From Akkermansia muciniphila (GTDB lineage Bacteria > Pseudomonadota > Gammaproteobacteria > Burkholderiales > Burkholderiaceae_C): a DNA stretch of 64,000 nt. The notes under the pieces were generated by a model. That model was not told the DNA's origin and did no database searches. It saw only the letters and a list, made by a program, of their open reading frames with translations. The DNA is taken from the NCBI GenBank assembly GCA_943331105.2, contig CALQKH020000008.1, forward strand, positions 62,001-126,000, read 5' to 3'. Position 1 is the stretch's first letter. Every line of letters starts with the position of its first letter. Below are positions 32,156 through 41,112 of the stretch, piece after piece. A program made the position numbers and the translations under genes.

Positions 32156-32527
32156 ATGCGTTTTTGTTCATGGTGCTTGATGGGTTCGTGGCTGCTCAAG
32201 TTGAGCCTGGCTTTGGCCATGGGCTTGACCGCCTTCGCTTCGCCCGGATGGGCCAAGCCAGAGGGCACCGCCCCGCAACAAGAACAGCACCACGGCGCCC
32301 ATGCCCAGCACCACATGGCTGCTGATGACGCTGACAACAGCCTTGACAGCACGCCCGACAGCACCCACTGCACCGCACATGCCGACTGTCACCACTGCTG
32401 CCCGTTGGCCTGGGGCAGCTGGGCGGGTTTAGGCGTGCAGGCCGCACCTACCCAGCCACCTGCTCGGCAAGTGGCTCCCTGGCACAGCGCCAGCTGGTTG
32501 CCCGCTCTGCGTCCCCCCAAGGCCTGA
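32156..32527 (+). CDS. Small secreted His/Cys-rich protein, possible metal-binding
   Basis: This 123-residue protein has a hydrophobic N-terminal signal-like segment (about 10-28, ending SPGWA). It then becomes rich in His, Gln, Asp and Cys, with HHGAHAQHH and a cluster HCTAHADCHHCCP near residue 82. The pattern, including the C-terminal RPPKA, recalls small periplasmic metal-resistance proteins such as CzcI/CopI types, but I cannot place it in a named family. A GTG six bases upstream (32150) is an alternative start. It precedes a cupredoxin-domain protein on the same strand, supporting a copper or metal theme. Confidence 0.6.
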   Translation: MRFCSWCLMGSWLLKLSLALAMGLTAFASPGWAKPEGTAPQQEQHHGAHAQHHMAADDADNSLDSTPDSTHCTAHADCHHCCPLAWGSWAGLGVQAAPTQPPARQVAPWHSASWLPALRPPKA

Positions 32528-32619
32528 CACCTGTTCCCTCACAGGTTCCGCGATGGCTCAGGCCATGCGCGGCTGATGGTTTTTTGAGCGCGGGCAAAGC
32601 CTCGCGTAAGGATGCACAC

Positions 32620-33609
32620 ATGACTTCTAATTTTCAACAACACCACGGCGCGATGCTGCTCAAGTACTCGGGCATCAGCTTCATTTCGGGGGCCGTCAAC
32701 CACGGTTTTTTCAGTGGCGAACGCTCTTTGTGGACCGCCTTGGTCGGCATGGTTTTGTTTGTGCTGGGGGCTTGGCTTGAACACCGCTGGCAGCCTGCCA
32801 ACGATGACACCCCGCGTTCGGGCTTGATGAAGACCCTGGCCATCGGCAGCTTGCTGTCGATTGGGTTGGGCTTTTTTACGGGCGGTTTGCAGCATTTCCC
32901 GGATTCGCCCGAACGCAGCGCTTGGGTGGTGCCGCTGGGCTTTTTTGTGTCGGTCCTGGCCTTGGGGCTCAGTGCACCACGCAACTGGACTCGCGCCGCC
33001 AGCGTTTACGTTTTGGTGCTGGGCGCCCTGACGAGCGCTGGCAGCTGGGGTGCCTGGCAATGGTTGAAGCACCACCCCGAATGGGCCGCCACCGGTCATG
33101 GGCACAGCCACGGGGTTAGCGCCGATCATGGCGCTTCACCTGACGATGCGCACAGCAACGAACCCGTGGCCCAAGTCGTCAGCCGCAGCATCGAAGTGCG
33201 CATGGACGACCAAATGCGCTTCACGCCCAGCCAAATTGAGGTGAAAGCGGGTGAAACCATCCGCTTTGTGGTGCACAACGCCGGCAAGCTTGAGCACGAG
33301 ATGGTGCTGGGCCTTGACGAGGACATTCGCGAACACGCCGAAGCCATGAAACGCGATGCCGCTCAAGGCAAAGCGCATGGCCCCGACCACCACCACGGCA
33401 CAGGTGCTGCCATCACGGTGGCCGCAGGGCAAACGGGTGAGTTGGTGGTGACGTTCCCCAAAGCTGGCAGCTTGCAAATGGCTTGCCTGATTCCGGGGCA
33501 CTACGAAGCCGGCATGCGCGGCCAAGTCAAGGTGACCAGCGGTGCGGCCTCACCCTCCCCGGCCAAAGCCAAGAACCCGGCTCACGACCACAGCACCCAC
33601 AAACACTGA
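32620..33609 (+). CDS. Membrane protein with C-terminal cupredoxin domain
   Basis: This 329-residue protein has about four transmembrane helices in residues 10-155 and a His-rich linker (GHGHSHG). A periplasmic cupredoxin domain occupies about 195-310. Type 1 copper ligands are evident: H in GKLEHEM, then C, H and M in MACLIPGHYEAGM. There is a further His-rich loop (GPDHHHGTG) and a His-rich C-terminus. It probably binds or delivers copper at the outer face of the inner membrane. ATG 32620 follows AAGGATG. It converges on pgi with no intergenic space. Confidence 0.75.
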   Translation: MTSNFQQHHGAMLLKYSGISFISGAVNHGFFSGERSLWTALVGMVLFVLGAWLEHRWQPANDDTPRSGLMKTLAIGSLLSIGLGFFTGGLQHFPDSPERSAWVVPLGFFVSVLALGLSAPRNWTRAASVYVLVLGALTSAGSWGAWQWLKHHPEWAATGHGHSHGVSADHGASPDDAHSNEPVAQVVSRSIEVRMDDQMRFTPSQIEVKAGETIRFVVHNAGKLEHEMVLGLDEDIREHAEAMKRDAAQGKAHGPDHHHGTGAAITVAAGQTGELVVTFPKAGSLQMACLIPGHYEAGMRGQVKVTSGAASPSPAKAKNPAHDHSTHKH

Positions 33610-35142
33610 TCAGCGCAAACGCCCCAGCAGGCCTGCGGTGGAAGCATCCAGGCCTGCCCCGTCGCCCGAGGTCATGCGGGCACGAATATCTTGAGCCAAC
33701 ACCTTGCCCAGCTCAACGCCCCATTGGTCAAAGCTGTTGATGCCCCAGACCGAACCGCTCACGAACACGCGGTGCTCTTGCAAAGCCGTCAGCGCCCCCA
33801 AACTGGCAGGCGTGAGCTCATCCAGCAGCAAGAACGTGCTGGGCCGGTTGCCCTCAAAGTGCTTATGGCCGCCTGTGTCGGCTTTGCCGCACATCAGCGC
33901 CTGTGCCTGCGCCAACGCATTGGCCAGAGTCAAAGCATGGTGTTCCAGCAATGGGTGTGCCGGGTTTTTAAACGCCACAATTTCCAGAGGCACCACGTCG
34001 GTGCCCTGGTGCAGCATCTGAAAAAACGCGTGTTGCCCATTGGTGCCCTGTTCGCCCCACAGCACAGGCGAGGTGCCATGCGTCAAAGCCTGCCCGTTGC
34101 GGTCTACCCGCTTGCCGTTGCTCTCCATTTCCAGCTGCTGCAAAAAAGCCGGCCAACGCCGCAAGCCACTGTGATAAGGGGCGATGGAGCGGCTGGTGTA
34201 GTGCATAAAGTTGCGGTACCAAACGTCCAGCAGCCCCAAGCGCACAGGCAAATTGGCCTCAAGGGGCGTCGCCAAAAAGTGCTGGTCCATGGCGTGGGCA
34301 CCGGCCAGCAGATCTTTGAAACCTGCAGACCCAATGGCGATGGCAACAGGCAAGCCAATGGCCGACCACATCGAATAACGCCCACCCACCCAATCCCAAA
34401 AACCAAAGGTGGTGGTGGCGCCAAAGTCGGCTGCCGCCGACACGTTGCTGGTCAAGGCCACAAAATGACGGGCCACATCCAGACCACCTTGCGCCTTGAA
34501 CCATGCCAGCGCCGAATGGGCGTTGGTCATCGTGTCCAAAGTCGTGAACGTTTTGGAAGCCACCACAAACAACGTGTTATCGGGCTTCAGACCCTTGAGC
34601 ACGCCCGTCAACTCGTGGCCATCCACATTGGACACAAAGTGAAACCGCTTGCCTGGAATCACAAAATCTTGCAGCGCCAAGACCGCCATTTGTGGCCCCA
34701 AGTCAGACCCCCCGATGCCAATATTCACCACATCGGTGATCTGCGCATCGGCGCGCACCTGCTCGGCATAGGCCAACATGGCCTTCAAGGTGCCATGCAC
34801 CAGCGCCAGCGGTTCGGCCAAAGCACCTTGCAAACTGCCTTCGGGTTGGCGCAGCAGCCAGTGCATCACAGCGCGGTCTTCGGTGGTGTTGATGTGCTCA
34901 CCCCGGAACATCGCATCGCGGTGCGCAACCAGGCCGGTTTGGCGGGCCAATTCAATCAGCAAGGCCTCTGTCGCAGCATCGGTGTGGTTTTTCGACAGAT
35001 CGGCGAACACATAGGGCGCAGTCTGGCTAAGCACCTGAAAGCGCTCAGGGTCTTGCGCAAAGGCCGTGCGCAAGTCAAAACCCGCAAAGGTTTGCGCGTG
35101 CTCTTGCAACGCCTTCCAGGCGGGGGTCTGGTCGCAGCGCAT
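33610..35142 (-). CDS. pgi: Glucose-6-phosphate isomerase
   Basis: This 510-residue isomerase interconverts glucose 6-phosphate and fructose 6-phosphate. Signatures include GIGGSDLGPQMA, SNVDGHEL, the SKTFTTLDTMTN phosphate-binding block, GGRYSMWSAIGLP, and the catalytic Glu region WGEQGTNGQHAF. It begins one base after the tal stop region, so tal-pgi form a leftward operon divergent from zwf. Confidence 0.97.
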   Translation of the reverse strand: MRCDQTPAWKALQEHAQTFAGFDLRTAFAQDPERFQVLSQTAPYVFADLSKNHTDAATEALLIELARQTGLVAHRDAMFRGEHINTTEDRAVMHWLLRQPEGSLQGALAEPLALVHGTLKAMLAYAEQVRADAQITDVVNIGIGGSDLGPQMAVLALQDFVIPGKRFHFVSNVDGHELTGVLKGLKPDNTLFVVASKTFTTLDTMTNAHSALAWFKAQGGLDVARHFVALTSNVSAAADFGATTTFGFWDWVGGRYSMWSAIGLPVAIAIGSAGFKDLLAGAHAMDQHFLATPLEANLPVRLGLLDVWYRNFMHYTSRSIAPYHSGLRRWPAFLQQLEMESNGKRVDRNGQALTHGTSPVLWGEQGTNGQHAFFQMLHQGTDVVPLEIVAFKNPAHPLLEHHALTLANALAQAQALMCGKADTGGHKHFEGNRPSTFLLLDELTPASLGALTALQEHRVFVSGSVWGINSFDQWGVELGKVLAQDIRARMTSGDGAGLDASTAGLLGRLR

Positions 35143-35143
35143 C

Positions 35144-36091
35144 TCAGGCCTTTTGCATCAACACTTCAAGCTTGACCGCATCGGCGCAAAAAGCGCGAAT
35201 GCCTTCGGCCAGCTTTTCGGTGGCCATGGCGTCTTCATTCAACGCCAAACGGAACGCAGCTTCGCCGTAGTTCACAACGGGCAAATCCATAGACTGCGCG
35301 GCTTTGGCGTCGAGTGCCAAACCCAAAGGCGCATCGCTGGCCGCCAGTTGCGCCAACAGCTCGGGGCTGATGGTCAACAAATCGCAACCCGCCAAAGCGG
35401 TGATCTGACCAACACTTCGAAACGACGCGCCCATGACTTCGGTGGCCATGCCATGTCTTTTGTAGTGGTTGAAGATGGCCCGAACCGACTGAACGCCAGG
35501 GTCGTTGACGCCGGACATGGCCGTTTCGTCCCAAGCAGCGCCTGCGGTCTTTTTATGCCAATCGTAAATACGGCCCACAAACGGCGAAATCAACTGCACA
35601 CGGGCTTGGCCACAAGCCACCGCTTGGCAAAACGCAAACAGCAGCGTCAAGTTGCAGCGGATGCCCTCGCGCTCCAGCGTGGCTGCTGCCTGAATGCCTT
35701 CCCAGGTCGAGGCGATCTTGATCAACACCCGCTGACGATCAATGCCTTGCGCCTCATAGAGCGCCATGATGCGACGGGCCCGCGCCACGGTGGCGTCGGC
35801 GTCAAAGCTCAGGCGTGCATCGACCTCGGTGGACACACGGCCGGGAATGGTTTGCAAAATCTCACAGCCAAAGCGCACCAACAGGTGGTCCATCACCACA
35901 TCGAGTGGCTGGCCCCTGTGCGCAGCCACAACCTCAGCCAACAAGGGCGCGTAATCGGGTTTTTGCACCGCCTTCAAGATCAAAGACGGATTGGTCGTCG
36001 CGTCTTGCGGTTGAAACTGGGCCAACTGCTTAAAGTCCCCAGTGTCCGCGACCACGGTGGTGAGCTGCTTGAGGGCATCGAGTTGGTTCAT
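35144..36091 (-). CDS. tal: Transaldolase
   Basis: This 315-residue TalB-type transaldolase of the pentose phosphate pathway has a Schiff-base lysine in [12 protein letters not shown]. Other family blocks are [12 protein letters not shown] near the N-terminus, [12 protein letters not shown] and [14 protein letters not shown]. The gene is divergent from zwf across 82 bases and followed immediately by pgi. The three genes link glycolysis, Entner-Doudoroff entry and the pentose phosphate pathway. Confidence 0.97.
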   Translation of the reverse strand: MNQLDALKQLTTVVADTGDFKQLAQFQPQDATTNPSLILKAVQKPDYAPLLAEVVAAHRGQPLDVVMDHLLVRFGCEILQTIPGRVSTEVDARLSFDADATVARARRIMALYEAQGIDRQRVLIKIASTWEGIQAAATLEREGIRCNLTLLFAFCQAVACGQARVQLISPFVGRIYDWHKKTAGAAWDETAMSGVNDPGVQSVRAIFNHYKRHGMATEVMGASFRSVGQITALAGCDLLTISPELLAQLAASDAPLGLALDAKAAQSMDLPVVNYGEAAFRLALNEDAMATEKLAEGIRAFCADAVKLEVLMQKA

Positions 36092-36173
36092 GGCGATCGT
36101 TGTGAAAACTGAATCGAATTATCTCCGAAACCAGTTACATTGACGCCTTTGAAGCAATGCGATCCAAGACCCC

Positions 36174-37637
36174 ATGGCGTTTGATCTGGTTTTCTTTGGC
36201 GGCACAGGCGATTTGGTCTGGCGCAAACTCATGCCGGCCCTGTTTCAGGCCTTTCGCCACGGCAGCCTGCCCGAAGGGGGCCGCATCATCGGCGTGGGGC
36301 GCGACGACCTGAGTGACGCGCAATACCGCCAACACATCCAATCGCGCTTTGAGCGGGTGGATGGCGACAAACGCCCTCAAGCCGAAGAATTTGCCCAATT
36401 TGCCAGCCTGCTTTGCTATGTGCGCATGGACTTGTCGCAGCCCTCAGCCTACGCAGCGCTGTCTGCCCGCTTGGCCGAGCGCGAGACCGACAACGTGGTC
36501 ATGTATTTGTCCACTGCACCCAACCTGTTCACCACCGTGTGCGAGCAACTTGCCGCCCACGGCCTGAACACGCCCCAAACCCGCATCGTGCTGGAAAAGC
36601 CGCTGGGCCACGACCTGGCCTCCAACCGGGCCATCAACCATGCGGTGGGGTTGGCCTTCAAAGAACAACAGATCTTTCGCATCGACCACTACTTGGGCAA
36701 GCCAGCAGTCCAAAACCTGTTTGCCATGCGCTTTGGCAACGCTTTGTTCGAGCCCCTGTGGCGGCGCGAACACATCGCCAACATCCAGATCACCATCGCC
36801 GAAGAGCTGGGCGTGGAAAAACGCGGCGGTTTTTACGACGGCACCGGGGCCTTACGCGACATGGTGCAAAACCACGCTCTGCAACTGCTGTGCGCCATTG
36901 CCATGGAGCCGCCCATCAACGCGCATGCCGATGCGATTCGCGACGAAAAACTCAAAGTGCTCAGGGCCCTGAAGCGCTGGACACCCGAAACCTTGGGCCA
37001 ACACGTCGTCCGAGGTCAATACAGCGCAGGCAACGTCGAAGGCCAAGCTGTGTCAGGCTACTGCGATGAGCCAGGTGTAGGCCAACAAAGCAACACCGAA
37101 ACCTTTGTCGCTCTGCGCACCGAAATTGCCAACTGGCGTTGGGCAGGCGTCCCGTTTTACATCCGGACGGGCAAGCGCATGGCTGGTCGGGAAGCACACA
37201 TCGAGATCAACTTCAGGCCCACACCCCACGAAATCTTCAAGAGCCCCATGGGCCAGGCCAACAAACTGGTCATTCACCTGCAACCCAAAGACGGGCTGGA
37301 GCTTCACCTTTTCGCCCAAGGCCAAAGCAAGCGCGGCCAAGGCAGCGGCAGCGCCACCCTCAGCCCAGTGCACCTCGATCTGGACTTTGACAAACGCTTT
37401 GGCAGCCAGCGCGTAGGCGCCTACGAACGCCTTCTGCTCGATGTGCTCGACGGCCGACTGAACCTGTTTGTGCGCAGCGACGAACAGGAAGAAGCCTGGC
37501 GTTGGGTTGAACCCATCTTGCAACACTGGAAAAACGACACCATCGGGCCCCGCCCTTATGCCGCAGGCAGCTGGGGCCCCAGCGCGTCCAGCGCCATGAT
37601 CGCGCGCGACGGCTTTTGCTGGTCCGAAGAAGCCTAA
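36174..37637 (+). CDS. zwf: Glucose-6-phosphate 1-dehydrogenase
   Basis: This 487-residue enzyme oxidises glucose 6-phosphate to 6-phosphogluconolactone. The dinucleotide-binding loop is FGGTGDLVWRKLMPAL at the N-terminus. The catalytic substrate-binding motif is RIDHYLGK near residue 172, followed by AGRE-type substrate contacts. The 82-base gap to tal must contain divergent promoters, but I see no clear operator such as a HexR palindrome. Confidence 0.97.
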   Translation: MAFDLVFFGGTGDLVWRKLMPALFQAFRHGSLPEGGRIIGVGRDDLSDAQYRQHIQSRFERVDGDKRPQAEEFAQFASLLCYVRMDLSQPSAYAALSARLAERETDNVVMYLSTAPNLFTTVCEQLAAHGLNTPQTRIVLEKPLGHDLASNRAINHAVGLAFKEQQIFRIDHYLGKPAVQNLFAMRFGNALFEPLWRREHIANIQITIAEELGVEKRGGFYDGTGALRDMVQNHALQLLCAIAMEPPINAHADAIRDEKLKVLRALKRWTPETLGQHVVRGQYSAGNVEGQAVSGYCDEPGVGQQSNTETFVALRTEIANWRWAGVPFYIRTGKRMAGREAHIEINFRPTPHEIFKSPMGQANKLVIHLQPKDGLELHLFAQGQSKRGQGSGSATLSPVHLDLDFDKRFGSQRVGAYERLLLDVLDGRLNLFVRSDEQEEAWRWVEPILQHWKNDTIGPRPYAAGSWGPSASSAMIARDGFCWSEEA

Positions 37638-37753
37638 GGCCGACTCAAGAGGTCTGGTGCTGCACCTCGCCTCGCCACACAGGCACCCCGGTAAAATCTC
37701 CCCTTTCGCCAACCCTCCAACGGGCTTGGCCTGCACGATCTTCAGGACCCCTT

Positions 37754-39382
37754 GTGACCTACGCCCACGAAACCCGGCGCCGCCGGACGTTTGCCATCAT
37801 TTCGCACCCCGACGCCGGTAAAACCACGCTGACCGAAAAGCTCTTGCTGTTCTCCGGCGCGATCCAGATCGCCGGCTCGGTCAAGGCCCGCAAGGCCTCG
37901 CGCCACGCCACCAGCGACTGGATGGAAATCGAAAAGCAACGCGGCATCTCGGTGGCCTCGTCCGTGATGCAAATGCTCTACCGCGAGCACGTCATCAACC
38001 TGCTGGACACGCCCGGCCACAAAGACTTCAGTGAAGACACCTACCGCGTGCTGACTGCGGTGGACTCGGCGCTCATGGTCATTGACGCGGCCAACGGTGT
38101 CGAAGCCCAAACCCGTCGCCTGATCGAGGTCTGCCGCCAGCGCGACACGCCCATCATCACCTTTGTGAACAAGATGGACCGCGAAGTGCGCGACCCTCTC
38201 GACATCCTCGACGAAGTCGAGCGCGAGCTGGGCATGCCCTGCGTGCCCATGACCTGGCCTGTGGGCCAAGGCAAATCGTTTGGCGGCATCATCAACCTGC
38301 GCACGCAAGCCATGACGGTGTTTGACTCTGGCTCTGAACGCCTGCCGCAAGACTTTGAAACCATCCCGATCACCGAGCAAGGCCAATTGGCCGAGCGCTT
38401 TGGCATGGAATGGCAGACGGCCATGGACAGCATGGAACTGGCCACCGGCGCATCGCCCGCCTTTGACGAAGCAGCCTTTCTGGCGGGCAAACAAACCCCC
38501 GTGTTCTTTGGCTCTGGCGTGAACAACTTCGGCGTGATGGAAGTGCTGGACGCACTGGTCGACCTGGCACCGCCACCCCGCCCCCGCACCAGCTCGGTGT
38601 TGGTGAACAAGCAACCCGTGGTCAAAGAAATCCAGCCCGAAGACAGCGCATTTTCGGGCGTGGTGTTCAAGGTGCAAGCCAACATGGACGCCAACCACCG
38701 CGACCGCATCGCCTTTGTGCGCATGGCGTCTGGCAAATACACCCCAGGCATGAAGCTCAAGGTGCAACGCACCGCCAAAGAACTGCGCCCCACCAGCGTG
38801 GTCACCTTTTTGAGCCAACGCCGCGAGGCGGTGGACGAGGCCTATGCGGGCGACATCATCGGCTTCACCACCCACGGCGGTGTGCAGCTGGGCGACACCA
38901 TCACCGACGGAGCCAACCTGCTGTTCACGGGCCTGCCGTTTTTTGCGCCCGAACTTTTCATGACGGTGATTTTGAAAAATCCGCTCCGCACCAAACAGCT
39001 GCAACAAGGCCTGGACCAACTGGGCGAAGAAGGCGCGATTCAGGTCTTCAAACCTGAAATCGGCGGCCCCATGTTGCTGGGTGCGGTAGGCCAGTTGCAG
39101 TTTGAAGTGGTGCAACACCGCCTCAAAGCCGAATACGACTGCGACGTGAGGTTAGAGGGCTGCCAGTACACAGGCGCCCGCTGGATTACCGCAGACACAC
39201 CGGCCGAGCTGCGCGAGTTCACCAACGCCTACCCGCAGCGCATGTCCCTGGATGCGGCAGGCACCCTGGCTTATTTGTGCACCAGCCCCTACGACGTGCG
39301 CTTGGCGCAAGAGCGCTTTCCCAAGATCCACTTTCACCCCCTGCGCGAGCACGCGGGTCTGGCTTTGGGGTCGGCAGGCTGA
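37754..39382 (+). CDS. prfC: Peptide chain release factor 3
   Basis: This 542-residue translational GTPase recycles RF1/RF2 after termination. GTPase motifs: AIISHPDAGKTTLTEKLLL (G1), KQRGISVASSV (G2), LLDTPGHKDFSEDTYR (G3) and NKMDRE (G4). Domains II and III follow at normal length. The GTG at 37754 is preceded by AGGACC and gives the canonical N-terminus; upstream codons overlap the end of zwf. It is followed by tandem RAYT-type repeats. Confidence 0.96.
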   Translation: MTYAHETRRRRTFAIISHPDAGKTTLTEKLLLFSGAIQIAGSVKARKASRHATSDWMEIEKQRGISVASSVMQMLYREHVINLLDTPGHKDFSEDTYRVLTAVDSALMVIDAANGVEAQTRRLIEVCRQRDTPIITFVNKMDREVRDPLDILDEVERELGMPCVPMTWPVGQGKSFGGIINLRTQAMTVFDSGSERLPQDFETIPITEQGQLAERFGMEWQTAMDSMELATGASPAFDEAAFLAGKQTPVFFGSGVNNFGVMEVLDALVDLAPPPRPRTSSVLVNKQPVVKEIQPEDSAFSGVVFKVQANMDANHRDRIAFVRMASGKYTPGMKLKVQRTAKELRPTSVVTFLSQRREAVDEAYAGDIIGFTTHGGVQLGDTITDGANLLFTGLPFFAPELFMTVILKNPLRTKQLQQGLDQLGEEGAIQVFKPEIGGPMLLGAVGQLQFEVVQHRLKAEYDCDVRLEGCQYTGARWITADTPAELREFTNAYPQRMSLDAAGTLAYLCTSPYDVRLAQERFPKIHFHPLREHAGLALGSAG

Positions 39383-39401
39383 AGTGGCAAGGAATTAAGG
39401 T

Positions 39402-39441
39402 GTGAATTGGGGTCTGACCCCGTGAATTGGGGTCTGACCCC
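39402..39441. repeat. Two tandem 20-bp RAYT-family palindromic units
   Basis: GTGAATTGGGGTCTGACCCC occurs twice in a row (39402-39421 and 39422-39441). The GGGGTC-T-GACCCC core is shared with the RAYT repeats at 4.4 and 5.2 kb. It lies between the convergent prfC and ydcF genes, where the hairpins could serve as a transcriptional roadblock. Confidence 0.85.
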
Positions 39442-39450
39442 GAATAATTC

Positions 39451-40212
39451 TCACCTCGTCACTTCATACACCCACAACCCCAGCCACTCGTGCAAAGCGG
39501 TTTGCCACAGCAGCAGGCTGCGCGCCAATGAATACTCGGTCCAGGGCGTGGTATCGCCTGTTCTGAAGTCCACCGGGTAGGGCGTGACCTGGCAACCCAC
39601 TGCCTCGAACTCGGGCACAGAGCGGGGCATGTGCCAGGCCGAGGTCACCAACAACCACGTCTGGCGGCATCGCTCGCCCAGCAACGCCGCCACTTGTTGC
39701 GCGTTTTCGCGGGTGGTGCGCGAGCCGCCTTCCAGCACCACGCGGCCCATGTCCACGCCCTGCTGCTGGTAAAAAGTTTTGGCCAATTCGGCCTCACTCA
39801 CGCCCGTGGCCAGCAGCCGCCCTTCACCACCCGAAAACACCAGTTGCAACTTCGGGTGCTGACGCAGCAGCCCCACCGGCACCGACATGCGCTCGGCCGC
39901 TTCGCCCAGCGGCACCTGGCCATGCGCCTGGTAAATGCCGGGGTGCTCTGTGGCACCACCCAGCACAATCACGCCCACATGCCGACCCACTGCCTCAGCC
40001 GTCGGCGCGGGGTAGCGGTTTTCCAGCGAGCGCAACAACGCGTGGGGCGCAGCTGCAAAGCCCAACAGCCCCAACATCACCAAGCCGCTCCACAGCATGG
40101 CCATCGCCAGCTTGCGCCAACGCAGCAGTATGAGCAGCGCGAACGCCCACCACAGCGCCAGCCAAAACATGGGCTGGGTGATGGCGGAGAGCAATTTAGA
40201 GATGAGAAACAT
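39451..40212 (-). CDS. YdcF/ElyC family membrane-anchored DUF218 protein
   Basis: This 253-residue protein has two N-terminal transmembrane helices (about 12-30 and 37-57) and a DUF218 domain. The domain shows VGVIVLGGATE at about 80, LVFSGGEGRLL, a EGGSRTTRENA block and LVTSAWHMPRS. The E. coli homologues affect envelope integrity and undecaprenyl-linked precursor handling, so an envelope role is likely but unproven. It is flanked by RAYT-family repeats on both sides. Confidence 0.82.
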   Translation of the reverse strand: MFLISKLLSAITQPMFWLALWWAFALLILLRWRKLAMAMLWSGLVMLGLLGFAAAPHALLRSLENRYPAPTAEAVGRHVGVIVLGGATEHPGIYQAHGQVPLGEAAERMSVPVGLLRQHPKLQLVFSGGEGRLLATGVSEAELAKTFYQQQGVDMGRVVLEGGSRTTRENAQQVAALLGERCRQTWLLVTSAWHMPRSVPEFEAVGCQVTPYPVDFRTGDTTPWTEYSLARSLLLWQTALHEWLGLWVYEVTR

Positions 40213-40266
40213 AACGACAAGTATCTCCTGATCTACTCAGTACCTCTTTGCCAGCCCCAAAAACAA

Positions 40267-40286
40267 AAACCGCCCGAAGGCGGTTT
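40267..40286 (-). terminator. Intrinsic terminator downstream of vapBC
   Basis: AAACCGCC (40267-40274) and GGCGGTTT (40279-40286) pair around a four-base loop. On the minus strand the stem is followed by TTTTTGTTTTTGG. It lies beyond the vapC stop and the RAYT repeat at 40296-40316, and before ydcF. Confidence 0.75.
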
Positions 40287-40295
40287 AGTTCAAAC

Positions 40296-40316
40296 AATTG
40301 GGGTCTGACCCCAATT
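40296..40316. repeat. RAYT-family palindrome
   Basis: AATTGGGGTC (40296-40305), a central T, and GACCCCAATT (40307-40316) form a perfect 21-base palindrome. It is the cleanest copy of the repeat family in this window, sitting between vapC and a terminator. Confidence 0.88.
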
Positions 40317-40333
40317 AAATTTAACGACTTGGG

Positions 40334-40735
40334 TCAATCCATCGCCCACTCTTCCACTGCCAAGCCAGGCACGCGGTGAAACTCCCTGGCATTGTTGGTG
40401 ATCAGCACACTGTCTTCTGCCAAAACGTGAGCTGCGATCATTAAATCCATACCCCCAATAGGCTTACCTGAACGCTCGAGTGAAGCTCGGATTTGAGCGT
40501 AGTGGTGGGTTGCGTTCAAGGGCCAAGGACGCACATCAAATCCCGCCAACCAAGCCTCGACCGCAGACTGAAACCGTGGCACGCCCAATTTGCTGGCACC
40601 AAAACGCAATTCAGCTGCAACGATGGCCGACAACCACAATTGCTCACGATCCAGCGTTGCAAACCGCTCAATCATGTTCAGGGGGTGTCGCCGCAAAATA
40701 TAGCTGCAAATGTTGGTGTCCAGAGTGCGTCGCAT
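40334..40735 (-). CDS. vapC: PIN-domain toxin VapC
   Basis: This 133-residue PIN-domain ribonuclease is the toxin of a type II toxin-antitoxin pair. Acidic metal-binding residues: D6 (LDTNICSY), E42 (AAELRFG) and D97 (GMDLMIAAH). The fourth position is N-N (LITNNAREF), a common VapC variant. It lies nine bases downstream of vapB and is followed by a RAYT repeat and terminator. Confidence 0.93.
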   Translation of the reverse strand: MRRTLDTNICSYILRRHPLNMIERFATLDREQLWLSAIVAAELRFGASKLGVPRFQSAVEAWLAGFDVRPWPLNATHHYAQIRASLERSGKPIGGMDLMIAAHVLAEDSVLITNNAREFHRVPGLAVEEWAMD

Positions 40736-40744
40736 CTCAAGATC

Positions 40745-40996
40745 TCAAGACCAATCACGCTCTTGGGCTGGCACATCCAGACGGTCCGCTAGGTAATCAG
40801 AAGGCAAAGCTTCTGCCGTGGCGTAAAACTGCTGCAACCAACGCCCCATGTCTTTTTCAGGGGGCATTTCGGGGTGCAACCAAATGTCGCTGCCAATCTG
40901 CTCCAACCTGACCTCTTGCGCCTGTAAGCGCAACTTCGCAGGCCAACGCAAAGCTTGGCTGCGCCCACTCATGAATACCCGTGCGGTGATCGTCAT
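40745..40996 (-). CDS. vapB: Antitoxin VapB
   Basis: This 83-residue antitoxin has an AbrB/SpoVT-type DNA-binding N-terminus (ARVFMSGRSQALRWPAKLR), where the arginine and proline pattern is typical of VapB. An acidic C-terminus wraps the toxin. ATG 40996 is preferred over 41008 because GGAGG sits about seven bases before it. It would autoregulate the operon from the AT-rich upstream stretch (41010-41050), where TATGCATA is palindromic. Confidence 0.88.
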   Translation of the reverse strand: MTITARVFMSGRSQALRWPAKLRLQAQEVRLEQIGSDIWLHPEMPPEKDMGRWLQQFYATAEALPSDYLADRLDVPAQERDWS

Positions 40997-41051
40997 CCCA
41001 TCCTCCATGTCATATGCATACGAGATATTACATTAAATCAATGAATAAAAT

Positions 41052-41080
41052 CAACAAAGGAGCCCAAGGCTCCTTTGTTG
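41052..41080 (-). terminator. Terminator hairpin between the capD remnant and vapB
   Basis: CAACAAAGGAGCC (41052-41064) pairs perfectly with GGCTCCTTTGTTG (41068-41080) around a CAA loop, a 13-base stem. On the minus strand it is followed by ATTTTATTC. It probably ended the ancestral polysaccharide operon and now ends the fused remnant. Confidence 0.75.
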
Positions 41081-41090
41081 CAAAATAATC

Positions 41091-41109
41091 GGGATCTGAC
41101 CCCAATTAA
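41091..41109. repeat. RAYT-family repeat
   Basis: GGGATCTGACCCCAATTAA is identical to the last 19 bases of the 5152-5176 copy. The left arm is degenerate. It lies four bases beyond the stop of the capD remnant. Confidence 0.8.
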
Positions 41110-41112
41110 AAA

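Noticed and set aside
36092..36173. HexR-type operator between tal and zwf
   Set aside because: The gap was read for a TGTAnT...AnTACA palindrome; only a single half-like GTTACA is present.
39402..39441. Possible CRISPR array
   Set aside because: Only two directly adjacent identical units with no spacers, no cas genes, and the core recurs as isolated palindromes elsewhere.
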